From: Myxococcales bacterium
GTDB taxonomy: Bacteria; Myxococcota_A; Polyangia; Polyangiales; Houyiibacteriaceae
Length of the DNA stretch: 5,179 bases
Assembly: GCA_013002645.1 (NCBI GenBank)
Contig: JABDJF010000574.1
Location: 1 to 5,179, forward strand
Direction of reading: 5' to 3'
Shown: piece by piece, positions 1 to 5,179 of the stretch
Position numbering within the stretch: position 1 is the stretch's first letter
How the letters are laid out: each line of letters starts with the position of its first letter
Made by a program: the position numbers and the translations under genes
The notes under the pieces: model-generated
The model's database searches: none
Seen by the model: only the letters and a program-made list of their open reading frames with translations
What the model was told of the DNA's origin: nothing

Positions 1-130
1 GCTTGCGAGCCCCACCGCGAAAACCCAATGAGCGCGGGTGCTGCCGCGGGTGTGGTGGGGGGGGTTGCAGGAACCGAGGCGTGGTCCGTTTTGATTGAAC
101 CGCCCCGCCCACCCCCACTGCCACCGACCC
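1..130. other. Non-coding or unresolved flank, G/C-tract rich
   Basis: This stretch lies downstream of the helicase stop codon and reaches the left window edge. I see no convincing gene, tRNA or terminator with a T-run in it. It has an 8-G run at 57-64, with shorter G triplets at 36-38 and 48-50, and C-tracts at 103-106, 108-110 and 112-116. The plus frame starting at base 1 stays open to a TGA at 157-159 and would encode a Gly/Ala- then Pro-rich tail that overlaps the helicase 3' end. It could be the end of a convergent gene cut by the window, but composition alone could produce it. Confidence 0.4.
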
Positions 131-2308
131 CTAGGCCGGTTCCAGATACGACGCGATGATCGTACGCGTGCCCCAGCCTGCGAACCGCACCGACACGCGT
201 GGCGGGGAGCCTTGCATCACCTCCCGCACCTCCCCTACCCCAAACTTTGGGTGCCGTACCTGCACACCACGCCGCAGCCCTTCGAGATCCGAGAGGTCGG
301 ATCCTTCGCTGTAGTCGACGTAGCTTTCGGTCGGTTCATGGTGGCGCTCCTCGGTCACAGACGGCGGCGACGGTGAGCTCGACCTTGCGCCGATCCACTC
401 GATATCCGCTCCGGGAAGCTCGGTCAGAAACCGCGAAGGAATGCCAACGCGCTGCTGACCGAAGATCCTTCGCACCGCGGCAAAGCTGAGCACCAGCCGC
501 TGCTCGGCGCGCGTGAAGGCGACGTAGGCGAGGCGCCGCTCCTCCTCGAGCTCCTCGGGATCTTCCCAGGGATCGATCCCCTTGAACGGAAACACCTGCT
601 CTTCGAGGCCTGTGACCATCACAACCGGGAACTCCAGGCCCTTGGCGGCGTGCACCGTCATCAAGGTCACCCGGTCGCCACCAACCTGCTCGTCGGCGGA
701 CGTCTGGAGCGTCACGTTCTCTAGAAACTCGGCAAGGGTGGAGTCAGGACGCTCCCGTTGGAACTCGTCCATGGACGCCACGAGCTCTTGAACGTTCTGG
801 AACCGCGCATCCGCTTCGGGCGTGTCGTCATGCTGAAGCATCTCGGCGTAGCCGCTTCGATGAACCAGCTCCGCGCCGATTTCACCGAGGGGTGCTCCAG
901 ACGCTGCGGTTTCCCGCAGACCGGCCATGAGACCACGAAAGGCGCCGAGACGCTTTCGTGCTGCGGTTCCGAATTGGGCCAACGTCGCATCATCGTCGAG
1001 CAGTTCGGTCAGGCCCTGTCCGTACTGCGCCGCCGAGTCTAGAATGCGCGTGATCGTGCTCTTTCCAATCCCCCGCGGAGGCGTATTGATGATTCGAAGC
1101 AAACTCATGTCGTCCGCCGGGTTGGTCATCACGCGCAGGTAGGCGAGCAGGTCTTTGACCTCGGCGCGATCGTAGAAGCGCATTCCACCGACGATGCGGT
1201 AGCCGATGTTGGCGCTTCGGAGCGACTCTTCGATCACTCGCGACTGCGCGTGCGTTCGATAAAAAACCGCGACGTCCGATAACCGATGGCCTCGAGTCGA
1301 AAGCTCACGGATGCCTCGAAGCACCAGCCGCGCCTCGTCACGCTCGTCCATTGTGCGCACGACCAGAATCGCATCGCCCTCGGGATTATCGGTCCAGAGC
1401 TCTTTGGGCTCGCGGTCGGTGTTCCGGGCAATCACGGTGTTGGCCGCGCGCAGGATGCGCTGGGTCGAGCGGTAGTTCTGCTCGAGCTTGACCAGCGTCG
1501 CATCGGGAAAAGACGCTCGAAAGTCGAGGATGTTGCGGCGGTCGGCGCCTCGCCAGCGGTAGATGCTCTGATCGTCGTCTCCCACGACGCAGAGGTTTCG
1601 GTGCCCCTCCGAAAGCAAGCGGACGAGCCGAAACTGCGCGTGATTGGTGTCCTGGAACTCGTCGACGAGAACGTGCGAGAACCGGCCGGCCACTACCTCG
1701 CGAAACGTCTGGTCCGATTCGAGCGCGCGTACTGTGCGGTAGATCAAATCGCCGAAATCGAGCGCGTTGGCGAGTCGAAGCCGCTCCTCGTAGGTGATGT
1801 AGACGCGTCGAACAACCTCCGACCATGCGTCGGAGGTGTCGATCTCGTCCGGCCCCTGAACCTCTTGCTTCGCACGGTTGATGCGACCCGCTATTGCCTT
1901 GGGTTGGTAGCGCTTCTCGTCGAGTCCTAGATCGCGAAGGACACGTTTGACCAGAGCCTGTTGATCCTGGTCATCATAGATCGTGAAATCCTTGCTGACG
2001 CCGGAGCTCTCTCCGTGTCGCCGGAGCAGTCGGGCGCAGGTCGCGTGGAACGTGCCAACTTGAACCGCCGCGCCCTGCTCACCAAGCAGGCGCAAAAGGC
2101 GCTCCCGCATCTCACCCGCAGCCTTGTTGGTGAATGTGACCGCGAGGATCCTCCACGGCGCCACGTCGTGCGCGGCAATGAGTTGCGCGACGCGAAACGT
2201 GATGACGCGGGTCTTGCCACTTCCGGCGCCCGCAAAGACCACGAGTGGTCCCCCCTCGTGAATGACTGCCTCGCGCTGACGGGAATTCAGAGAGCTGAGG
2301 TCCAGCAC
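131..2308 (-). CDS. uvrD: UvrD/PcrA-type superfamily 1A 3'-5' DNA helicase
   Basis: This is an ATP-dependent 3'-5' DNA translocase/helicase. The family acts in the cytoplasm in nucleotide excision repair, mismatch repair, replication restart and removal of RecA or stalled RNA polymerase. The 725 residues match the usual UvrD/PcrA length, and all core motifs are intact. They are the Q motif LNSRQREA (7-14), Walker A GAGSGKT (27-33, K32), motif Ia TFTNKAA (58-64), motif Ib GTFHA (85-89), Walker B VDEFQD (215-220), motif III GDDDQSIYRWRGA (243-255), motif IV QNYRS (277-281), motif V TVHAAKGLEF (551-560) and motif VI YVAFTRA (595-601). Domain 2B lies at about 380-545. A Ser/Pro/acidic linker (about 641-675) leads to the C-terminal Tudor-like domain (678-725, HPKFGVGEV), which binds RNA polymerase in PcrA/UvrD and favours this family over Rep. 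The GTG start follows an in-frame stop at 2318-2320 and gives the expected N-terminus. The gene is divergent from the sigma operon. It could be named pcrA equally well. Confidence 0.96.
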   Translation of the reverse strand: MLDLSSLNSRQREAVIHEGGPLVVFAGAGSGKTRVITFRVAQLIAAHDVAPWRILAVTFTNKAAGEMRERLLRLLGEQGAAVQVGTFHATCARLLRRHGESSGVSKDFTIYDDQDQQALVKRVLRDLGLDEKRYQPKAIAGRINRAKQEVQGPDEIDTSDAWSEVVRRVYITYEERLRLANALDFGDLIYRTVRALESDQTFREVVAGRFSHVLVDEFQDTNHAQFRLVRLLSEGHRNLCVVGDDDQSIYRWRGADRRNILDFRASFPDATLVKLEQNYRSTQRILRAANTVIARNTDREPKELWTDNPEGDAILVVRTMDERDEARLVLRGIRELSTRGHRLSDVAVFYRTHAQSRVIEESLRSANIGYRIVGGMRFYDRAEVKDLLAYLRVMTNPADDMSLLRIINTPPRGIGKSTITRILDSAAQYGQGLTELLDDDATLAQFGTAARKRLGAFRGLMAGLRETAASGAPLGEIGAELVHRSGYAEMLQHDDTPEADARFQNVQELVASMDEFQRERPDSTLAEFLENVTLQTSADEQVGGDRVTLMTVHAAKGLEFPVVMVTGLEEQVFPFKGIDPWEDPEELEEERRLAYVAFTRAEQRLVLSFAAVRRIFGQQRVGIPSRFLTELPGADIEWIGARSSSPSPPSVTEERHHEPTESYVDYSEGSDLSDLEGLRRGVQVRHPKFGVGEVREVMQGSPPRVSVRFAGWGTRTIIASYLEPA

Positions 2309-2328
2309 TCGCGGAACCTAGCTGCATG

Positions 2329-2333
2329 CCTCC
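2329..2333 (-). promoter_or_regulatory. GGAGG element ahead of uvrD, oddly placed
   Basis: On the minus strand a strong Shine-Dalgarno core GGAGG lies 20 bases before the helicase GTG (2308) and only 1 base before an out-of-frame ATG (2327-2325). Neither distance is optimal. The element closer to the GTG is just AGG at 2319-2317, with 8 bases of spacing. Helicase homology still starts at the GTG, so I keep that start. Confidence 0.3.
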
Positions 2334-2392
2334 GGAAAACCAGCTAAAAACCGGGATTCCAAGGATGATGGGGGGCCGGAAGCTGGCCTTCC
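2334..2392. repeat. Imperfect inverted repeat in the intergenic region
   Basis: The left arm GGAAAACCAGCT (2334-2345) is complementary to the right arm AGCTGGCCTTCC (2381-2392) at 10 of 12 positions, with two adjacent A/C mismatches, around a 35-base spacer. A shorter alternative hairpin, GGAAG/CTTCC, lies within 2378-2392. The arms could be operator half-sites or a weak RNA stem; there is no T-run to suggest a terminator. The pairing is seen directly, the function is unknown. Confidence 0.35.
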
Positions 2393-2454
2393 CATCGTTT
2401 TGCGCGTAGAGATCGTCGGTGGGTCGCGACGGCGACTAACCCCTTGAAAACGTC

Positions 2455-2459
2455 GAGGA
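2455..2459 (+). promoter_or_regulatory. Ribosome binding site for the sigma factor GTG start
   Basis: GAGGA ends 6 bases before the GTG at 2466, an ideal Shine-Dalgarno spacing. An in-frame TGA at 2445-2447 leaves no alternative start upstream, so this site fixes the unusual GTG start. Confidence 0.7.
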
Positions 2460-2465
2460 TCTTGG

Positions 2466-3125
2466 GTGAATCAACCGCTGTCCAATGCGTCCAAAACCAA
2501 GGAGGCCCCAACCGGTTCCTCCGCAAAGGGCGATCATGACCTGGTACAACGGGTACAAGCAGGAGATACAGCCGCTTTTCGAGCGCTTTTCGACAAGTAT
2601 CATCGACGCGCGTTCGCGGTGGCCATGGGTGTGGTCAAGAACGAGGATGACGCCTTGGATGCCGTTCAAGAGGCATTCGTCAAGGTACACAAGAACATCC
2701 ACAAGTTTCAAGGGAGCTCGAGCTTCTACACCTGGCTCTATCGCATCGTCATGAATGTCTCGATTGACCACGTCAGGCGCACCAGCAGGAGAAAGAACCT
2801 GGATTTCGACGAACGGGCCTTGCACGAGGAGAGCGAGGTCGCCGGCGACGGAGCGCTGGTGCCGAGAGTGACCAACGCCAACCCCGGCAAGGCAGCACTG
2901 AGCCGAGAGCTTGGCGGCGCGATCCAAGCCGCCTTGCAGGAGTTGCCGGAGCACCACCGCGCGGTAATCATCCTCCGAGAAGTCGAGGGCATGAGCTACG
3001 AGGAGATGGCTGAAGCGCTGGAAGTTCCCAAAGGCACCGTGATGAGCCGCTTGTTTCACGCCAGAAAGAAGATGCAGGCCGCGCTGGCGCCTTATCTTTC
3101 GGGAGAGGCCGGTTCCGAGGACTAG
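2466..3125 (+). CDS. ECF-type RNA polymerase sigma factor (RpoE-like)
   Basis: This 219-residue protein has the two-domain architecture of group 4 (extracytoplasmic function) sigma factors, which direct RNA polymerase to a stress or envelope regulon. After a polar N-terminal tail of about 22 residues, sigma-2 spans roughly 24-106. It includes region 2.1/2.2 (DDALDAVQEAFVKV, 61-74) that binds core polymerase and the region 2.3/2.4 segment FYTWLYRIVMNV (87-98) that melts and reads the -10. A mostly acidic linker (about 107-145) precedes sigma-4 (about 150-211), with ALQELPEHHRAVIILREVEG (156-175) and the -35-reading helix-turn-helix MSYEEMAEALEVPKGTVMSR (176-195). No sigma-3 or region 1.1 is present. 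It is the first gene of the plus-strand operon; the next gene is its probable membrane inhibitor, with the anti-sigma ribosome site inside the end of this gene. The exact ECF group and regulon cannot be told from the window. Confidence 0.94.
   Translation: MNQPLSNASKTKEAPTGSSAKGDHDLVQRVQAGDTAAFRALFDKYHRRAFAVAMGVVKNEDDALDAVQEAFVKVHKNIHKFQGSSSFYTWLYRIVMNVSIDHVRRTSRRKNLDFDERALHEESEVAGDGALVPRVTNANPGKAALSRELGGAIQAALQELPEHHRAVIILREVEGMSYEEMAEALEVPKGTVMSRLFHARKKMQAALAPYLSGEAGSED
3117..3121 (+). promoter_or_regulatory. Ribosome binding site of the anti-sigma gene inside the sigma gene end
   Basis: GAGGA lies within the last codons of the sigma gene, 6 bases before the ATG at 3128. Only two bases separate the sigma stop (TAG, 3123-3125) from that ATG. 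The arrangement suggests translational coupling, which would keep sigma and anti-sigma in balance. Confidence 0.6.
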
Positions 3126-3127
3126 AC

Positions 3128-3661
3128 ATGGAGAGCGCAAAGATAGAAGACGAGAAGCTTCAGATGTTCTTCGACGGAGAGCTTGCTCCTGAAGAGGAGG
3201 CCGCAGTGCGCCGTAGCCTCGAAGCCTCGCCCGAAGGTTCCGCCCAGCTGCGGGAATGGGAGCAACTTCGCGTCGCCATGAAAAGCGTTTCGGCCGACTG
3301 GGCCGGTCAGATCGATTCTGATGCGCTCTTCGCGCGGATCGAGGCCGACCTGAGCGCGCCGGTCATCCCGATCGATCGCCCCGTGCCGCCGCCTGCCATC
3401 CGCGAGGTTCCCGGCGGCCGAGAGCGCCGGGTCTGGGGCGCAGCGGCCATCGGATTTGCGGCCGCGGCGGCGATCTTCTTGACGGTGGTCGCTTCTCCGG
3501 GGAGCGACCCCCAGAGCGGACCTCCAGACATCGCACGTGGGTCCGAGGTACTCGAAGTCGATTTCGGTGCGAACACCGGGACGATCTTCGAGGTCGAGGG
3601 TGGCGCAGGGGAATCTTTGGCTGTGGTTTGGATCGATGACGAAGAGGTGGGGCTTCCATGA
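3128..3661 (+). CDS. Putative single-pass membrane anti-sigma factor (zinc-free)
   Basis: This 177-residue protein is probably the inhibitor of the ECF sigma factor encoded 2 bases upstream. The cytoplasmic part (1-102) opens with a helical segment typical of anti-sigma N-termini (EKLQMFFDGELAPEEEAAVR, 9-28) and continues as a charged helical region. It has no cysteine or histidine at all, so the HxxxCxxC zinc motif of ZAS-type anti-sigma factors is missing. A Pro-rich stretch (about 78-90) and Arg residues (98-101) lead to one transmembrane helix (about 103-122). The remaining about 55 residues should be extracytoplasmic and are acidic, with a beta-rich motif around GTIFEVEG (151-158) and LAVVWIDDE (164-172). 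The arginine cluster before the helix supports N-in/C-out topology. Its stop overlaps the next start (ATGA). The anti-sigma role rests on context, topology and the N-terminal pattern, without biochemical proof. It could instead be a membrane-bound sigma partner that activates rather than inhibits. Confidence 0.72.
   Translation: MESAKIEDEKLQMFFDGELAPEEEAAVRRSLEASPEGSAQLREWEQLRVAMKSVSADWAGQIDSDALFARIEADLSAPVIPIDRPVPPPAIREVPGGRERRVWGAAAIGFAAAAAIFLTVVASPGSDPQSGPPDIARGSEVLEVDFGANTGTIFEVEGGAGESLAVVWIDDEEVGLP
3644..3661 (+). promoter_or_regulatory. Ribosome binding site and ATGA overlap coupling two genes
   Basis: GAGGTGG (3644-3650) lies 7 bases before the ATG at 3658. That ATG shares the ATGA (3658-3661) with the TGA stop of the anti-sigma-like gene. 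This is a classic stop/start overlap and implies coupled translation of the membrane protein and the secreted protein. Confidence 0.7.
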
Positions 3662-4161
3662 CGCTCATTCGACATTTGCTGCTGCTCGGTGTCCTGCTCG
3701 GCGCTTCGACGGCTTACGCACAAGGCAGCTCCTTGGCGCGGTCGGACCGAGCGGTGACCGTCTCGAAGGTTCCCGCTGAAGTGCTGGTCGTCCTGGCCAA
3801 AGAAGAGCCTGGCAAAATCGACCCACAGCTGAAGAAGCTGACCGCGCTGCGGAGGCCTCCGTTCAATTCGTTTCGTTCGATGCAGATCTTGTCCCGGCCC
3901 AAGCTGACGCTCGTCCCCGGAAAAGACGCGCTGGTTTCGTTGCCGAACGGCCGGAGGGTGAAGCTCACGCTGCTTCGGGTCATGCCCGATGGACGCTACA
4001 AGGTGAAGGCCGCCATCAACCGGCCCGACAAGTCGGACTATCTGCCGCTCTTGCAGGTCGTGGCCTCCGCGGGTGATCCTTTCTTCGTCGCAGGGCAGAC
4101 CTATCAAGGCGGGACGCTGGTCGTTGGTGTCATCGTCGACCCGAAAAAGACCACCCAATAG
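3658..4161 (+). CDS. Small exported protein of unknown function in the sigma operon
   Basis: I do not recognise an enzymatic family. The 167-residue precursor has a clear Sec signal peptide: a positive residue (R5), a hydrophobic core LLLLGVLLGAS (7-17) and a probable signal peptidase I site STAYA/QG after A21. There is no lipobox cysteine, and the protein contains no cysteine. The mature part (about 146 residues, about 15-16 kDa) is basic and looks beta-rich, with a conserved-looking core PPFNSF (67-72), LPNGRRVKLTLL (95-106), INRPDKSDYLPLLQVV (120-135) and a hydrophobic end FFVAGQ...GGTLVVGVIV (142-160). It is translationally coupled to the anti-sigma-like gene. I infer that it works in the periplasm or outer envelope with that protein's outer domain, as a signal partner or a target of the regulon. 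A purely structural envelope role is also possible. Confidence 0.8.
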   Translation: MTLIRHLLLLGVLLGASTAYAQGSSLARSDRAVTVSKVPAEVLVVLAKEEPGKIDPQLKKLTALRRPPFNSFRSMQILSRPKLTLVPGKDALVSLPNGRRVKLTLLRVMPDGRYKVKAAINRPDKSDYLPLLQVVASAGDPFFVAGQTYQGGTLVVGVIVDPKKTTQ

Positions 4162-4854
4162 GTGCGTGCAGACGATCCAGACGTAATTGAGATCGAGGGA
4201 CCACCGCCGCTCGGCGAGCCGGCGGATTTGGTGATCGAAGCCCTGTCGCCGGTCGTGACGGCCGAACGTCTTCAACGGATCTCCGATGTCGTTCGCGCCC
4301 GCACCGACGACCTGGTTCTGGTGCTCGACCGAGTTTCCGACCCGCACAACTCCAGCGCGGTACTGCGAAGCGCGGATGCGTTTGGCATTCAGACGGTCCA
4401 TGTGATCGTTGGCGAGCATGGATTCAAGGCCTCCAGAGGCGTATCGAAGGGCACGCAGCGCTGGCTGGACGTCATCCGGTATGAAAGCGCCGAAGCCTGT
4501 GCGCGGCGCCTGAAACGAGACGGCTATTCGATCTACGTCGCAGCGATGGGAGGTGACCGCGACCTGGACGACCTACGCCCGATCAAGCGATTGGCCGTGG
4601 TGTTTGGGAACGAGCACCGCGGGGTGTCCGAAGAGACGCGAGCGCTGGCGGATGGGACGTTTTCGATTCCGATGCGGGGCTTCGTCGAAAGCCTCAATAT
4701 CTCGGTCGCAGCCGCGATCACGATGCAGACACTTGCTCGAGACGGGCGAAGGGCCCTGCCCGCGGCTCGAGAACGGGAGCTCGAGGCTAGATTCCTGATG
4801 AATTCCGTGAAGAATCCGGACCAAATCATCGACAAGTTTCGCGGGAATGATTGA
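4162..4854 (+). CDS. trmH: TrmH-type tRNA (guanosine-2'-O)-methyltransferase (SpoU family)
   Basis: This is a SPOUT-class enzyme that uses S-adenosylmethionine to methylate the 2'-OH of a tRNA nucleotide, most likely G18 in the D-loop. All three SpoU motifs are present. Motif 1 is PHNSSAVLRSADAFG (61-75) with N63 and catalytic R69; motif 2 is FGNEHRGVS (148-156) with E151; motif 3 is IPMRGFVESLNISVAAAI (169-186) with S177 and N179. These correspond to N35, R41, E124, S150 and N152 of Thermus TrmH, as I recall that enzyme. The charged C-terminal tail (about 197-230) is also TrmH-like. The start is uncertain: GTG 4162 directly follows the previous stop and lacks a good Shine-Dalgarno, while GTG 4231 (codon 24) and GTG 4255 (codon 32) are alternatives. 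Homology begins by about residue 25-33. It probably rides on the sigma operon transcript. Another 2'-O-methylation target cannot be excluded. Confidence 0.92.
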   Translation: MRADDPDVIEIEGPPPLGEPADLVIEALSPVVTAERLQRISDVVRARTDDLVLVLDRVSDPHNSSAVLRSADAFGIQTVHVIVGEHGFKASRGVSKGTQRWLDVIRYESAEACARRLKRDGYSIYVAAMGGDRDLDDLRPIKRLAVVFGNEHRGVSEETRALADGTFSIPMRGFVESLNISVAAAITMQTLARDGRRALPAARERELEARFLMNSVKNPDQIIDKFRGND

Positions 4855-4924
4855 GCGGACCCGACTGTCGTGAATTAGGGGAGAAGGCGCCGAGCAGGGG
4901 ATGCTATAGGCGCCGGCGGACCAG
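4855..4924 (+). promoter_or_regulatory. Gap before the PBP gene with possible extended -10 and GGCGCC pair
   Basis: The 70-base gap contains TGCTATAGG (4902-4910), which resembles an extended -10 (TGnTATAAT, 4 of 6 in the hexamer) but has no matching -35 at 17 bases. Two copies of the palindrome GGCGCC (4886-4891 and 4909-4914) could pair around a 17-base loop. No T-run follows, so this is not a clear terminator. If the -10 is real, transcripts would have a leader of only several bases before the ATG at 4925. Confidence 0.25.
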
Positions 4925-5179
4925 ATGGCAGGCAAGCAAACCCAGAAAAAGAAGCGTAAGGGGGCCAAGCGCAAGAAGCGTCAAACGAGCAACCTCTCGC
5001 TCTTGCCCAAGCTGATTGGCGCAGCGCTAATCGTCGGCGCGCTGGTCGTCTTGGGGGCCTACGCATACTTCAGCCGCGACCTGCCGTCTGTGAGCTCCCT
5101 GCGCGACTACACCCCCCCGCAGACCACGCGGGTATACGACCGCAACAAGAAGGTGATTGGCGAGATCTTCGCCGAGCGC
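4925..5179 (+). CDS. mrcA: Class A penicillin-binding protein, PBP1A type (N-terminal part only)
   Basis: Only the first 85 codons are present; the gene runs off the right edge. PBP1A-family proteins are bifunctional peptidoglycan glycosyltransferase/transpeptidases anchored in the inner membrane. Visible here are a very basic cytoplasmic tail (11 Lys/Arg within residues 4-19), one transmembrane helix (about 27-49) and the start of the periplasmic region. That region carries the family-typical segment SRDLPSVSSLRDYTPP (50-65) followed by TRVYDRNKKVIGEIFAER (68-85), which precedes the glycosyltransferase domain in PBP1A proteins. The catalytic motifs lie beyond the window, so bifunctionality cannot be confirmed. 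The ATG is fixed by an in-frame TAG at 4907-4909, with no other start between; the Shine-Dalgarno is weak (GGCGGA, 4915-4920). It follows trmH after 70 bases on the same strand. ponA would be an equally valid name. Confidence 0.85.
   Translation, partial: MAGKQTQKKKRKGAKRKKRQTSNLSLLPKLIGAALIVGALVVLGAYAYFSRDLPSVSSLRDYTPPQTTRVYDRNKKVIGEIFAER

Larger units (their letters stand above)
2309..2465. promoter_or_regulatory. Divergent intergenic region, uvrD / sigma operon
   Basis: These 157 bases separate two divergently transcribed genes and must hold both promoters if each is transcribed locally. I could not find a good sigma-70 -35/-10 pair for either direction. There is also no clear ECF-type pair with a GGAAC -35 and a CGTC -10 at 16-17 bases: GGAAC occurs at 2313-2317 and CGTC at 2414-2417 and 2451-2454, but at the wrong distances. 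An imperfect inverted repeat (2334-2345 with 2381-2392) sits in the middle. That the region is regulatory is inferred from gene orientation only. Confidence 0.5.

Noticed and set aside
1..159. Plus-strand frame open from the left edge, Gly/Ala- then Pro-rich, ending at TGA 157-159
   Set aside because: It faintly recalls Gly/Pro-rich TonB-like tails but is too short and biased, and it overlaps the helicase Tudor-like domain coding by 29 bases. It cannot be called without sequence to the left.
1286..1930. Plus-strand open frame of 214 codons inside uvrD
   Set aside because: It lies wholly antisense to the helicase, whose motifs are continuous through the region, and shows no domain of its own.
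131..2308. Possible frameshift or truncation of the helicase
   Set aside because: All motifs occur in order in a single frame, the length is normal and the C-terminal domain is complete.
2313..2430. GGAAC-type autoregulatory ECF promoter
   Set aside because: GGAAC at 2313-2317 has no GTC-type -10 at 16-17 bases, and the CGTC elements at 2414 and 2451 have no GGAAC-like -35 at the right distance.
2436..3140. Minus-strand open frame of 234 codons opposite the sigma factor
   Set aside because: It is the complement of a complete sigma-2/sigma-4 protein and has no recognisable motif.
3307..4419. Long minus-strand open frame of 370 codons
   Set aside because: It runs antisense across the anti-sigma-like, secreted-protein and trmH genes, all with good family, topology or motif evidence. 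Its translation is low-complexity and Gln/Arg-rich with no recognisable domain, as expected for a GC-rich shadow frame.
4886..4914. GGCGCC...GGCGCC as a terminator after trmH
   Set aside because: The stem is only 6 bp with a 17-base loop and no T-run, and each arm is itself a palindrome common in GC-rich DNA.

Overview
The window is a GC-rich bacterial chromosomal segment with ordinary housekeeping gene content and tight gene packing. Gene types and protein style suggest a deltaproteobacterial-type genome, most likely Myxococcota or a related phylum. The basis is family resemblance of the sigma/anti-sigma/secreted-protein trio and of the TrmH N-terminal extension, so the taxonomic call is an inference. 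There is no sign of mobile DNA: no transposase, integrase, tRNA, rRNA or CRISPR repeat was found.

Layout. Positions 1-130 have no convincing gene and carry G- and C-rich tracts. The minus strand from 2308 to 131 encodes a complete UvrD/PcrA superfamily 1 DNA helicase. A 157-base divergent intergenic region (2309-2465) separates it from a plus-strand series: an ECF sigma factor (2466-3125), a single-pass membrane protein that looks like a zinc-free anti-sigma factor (3128-3661), a small secreted protein of unknown function (3658-4161) and a TrmH-type tRNA 2'-O-ribose methyltransferase (4162-4854). After a 70-base gap, the N-terminus of a class A penicillin-binding protein of the PBP1A type (from 4925) runs off the right edge.

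How the genes work together. The first three plus-strand genes are almost certainly one translationally coupled operon: a 2-base gap, then a 4-base ATGA overlap, with good Shine-Dalgarno sequences inside each preceding gene. The inferred scheme is cytoplasmic sigma factor, membrane-anchored inhibitor with an extracytoplasmic domain, and exported partner. trmH follows directly after the stop codon of the secreted-protein gene, in the same reading frame, so it is probably cotranscribed although functionally unrelated. The helicase is transcribed away from this cluster. The least characterised part is the anti-sigma-like/secreted-protein pair at 3128-4161; the rest belongs to well-known families.
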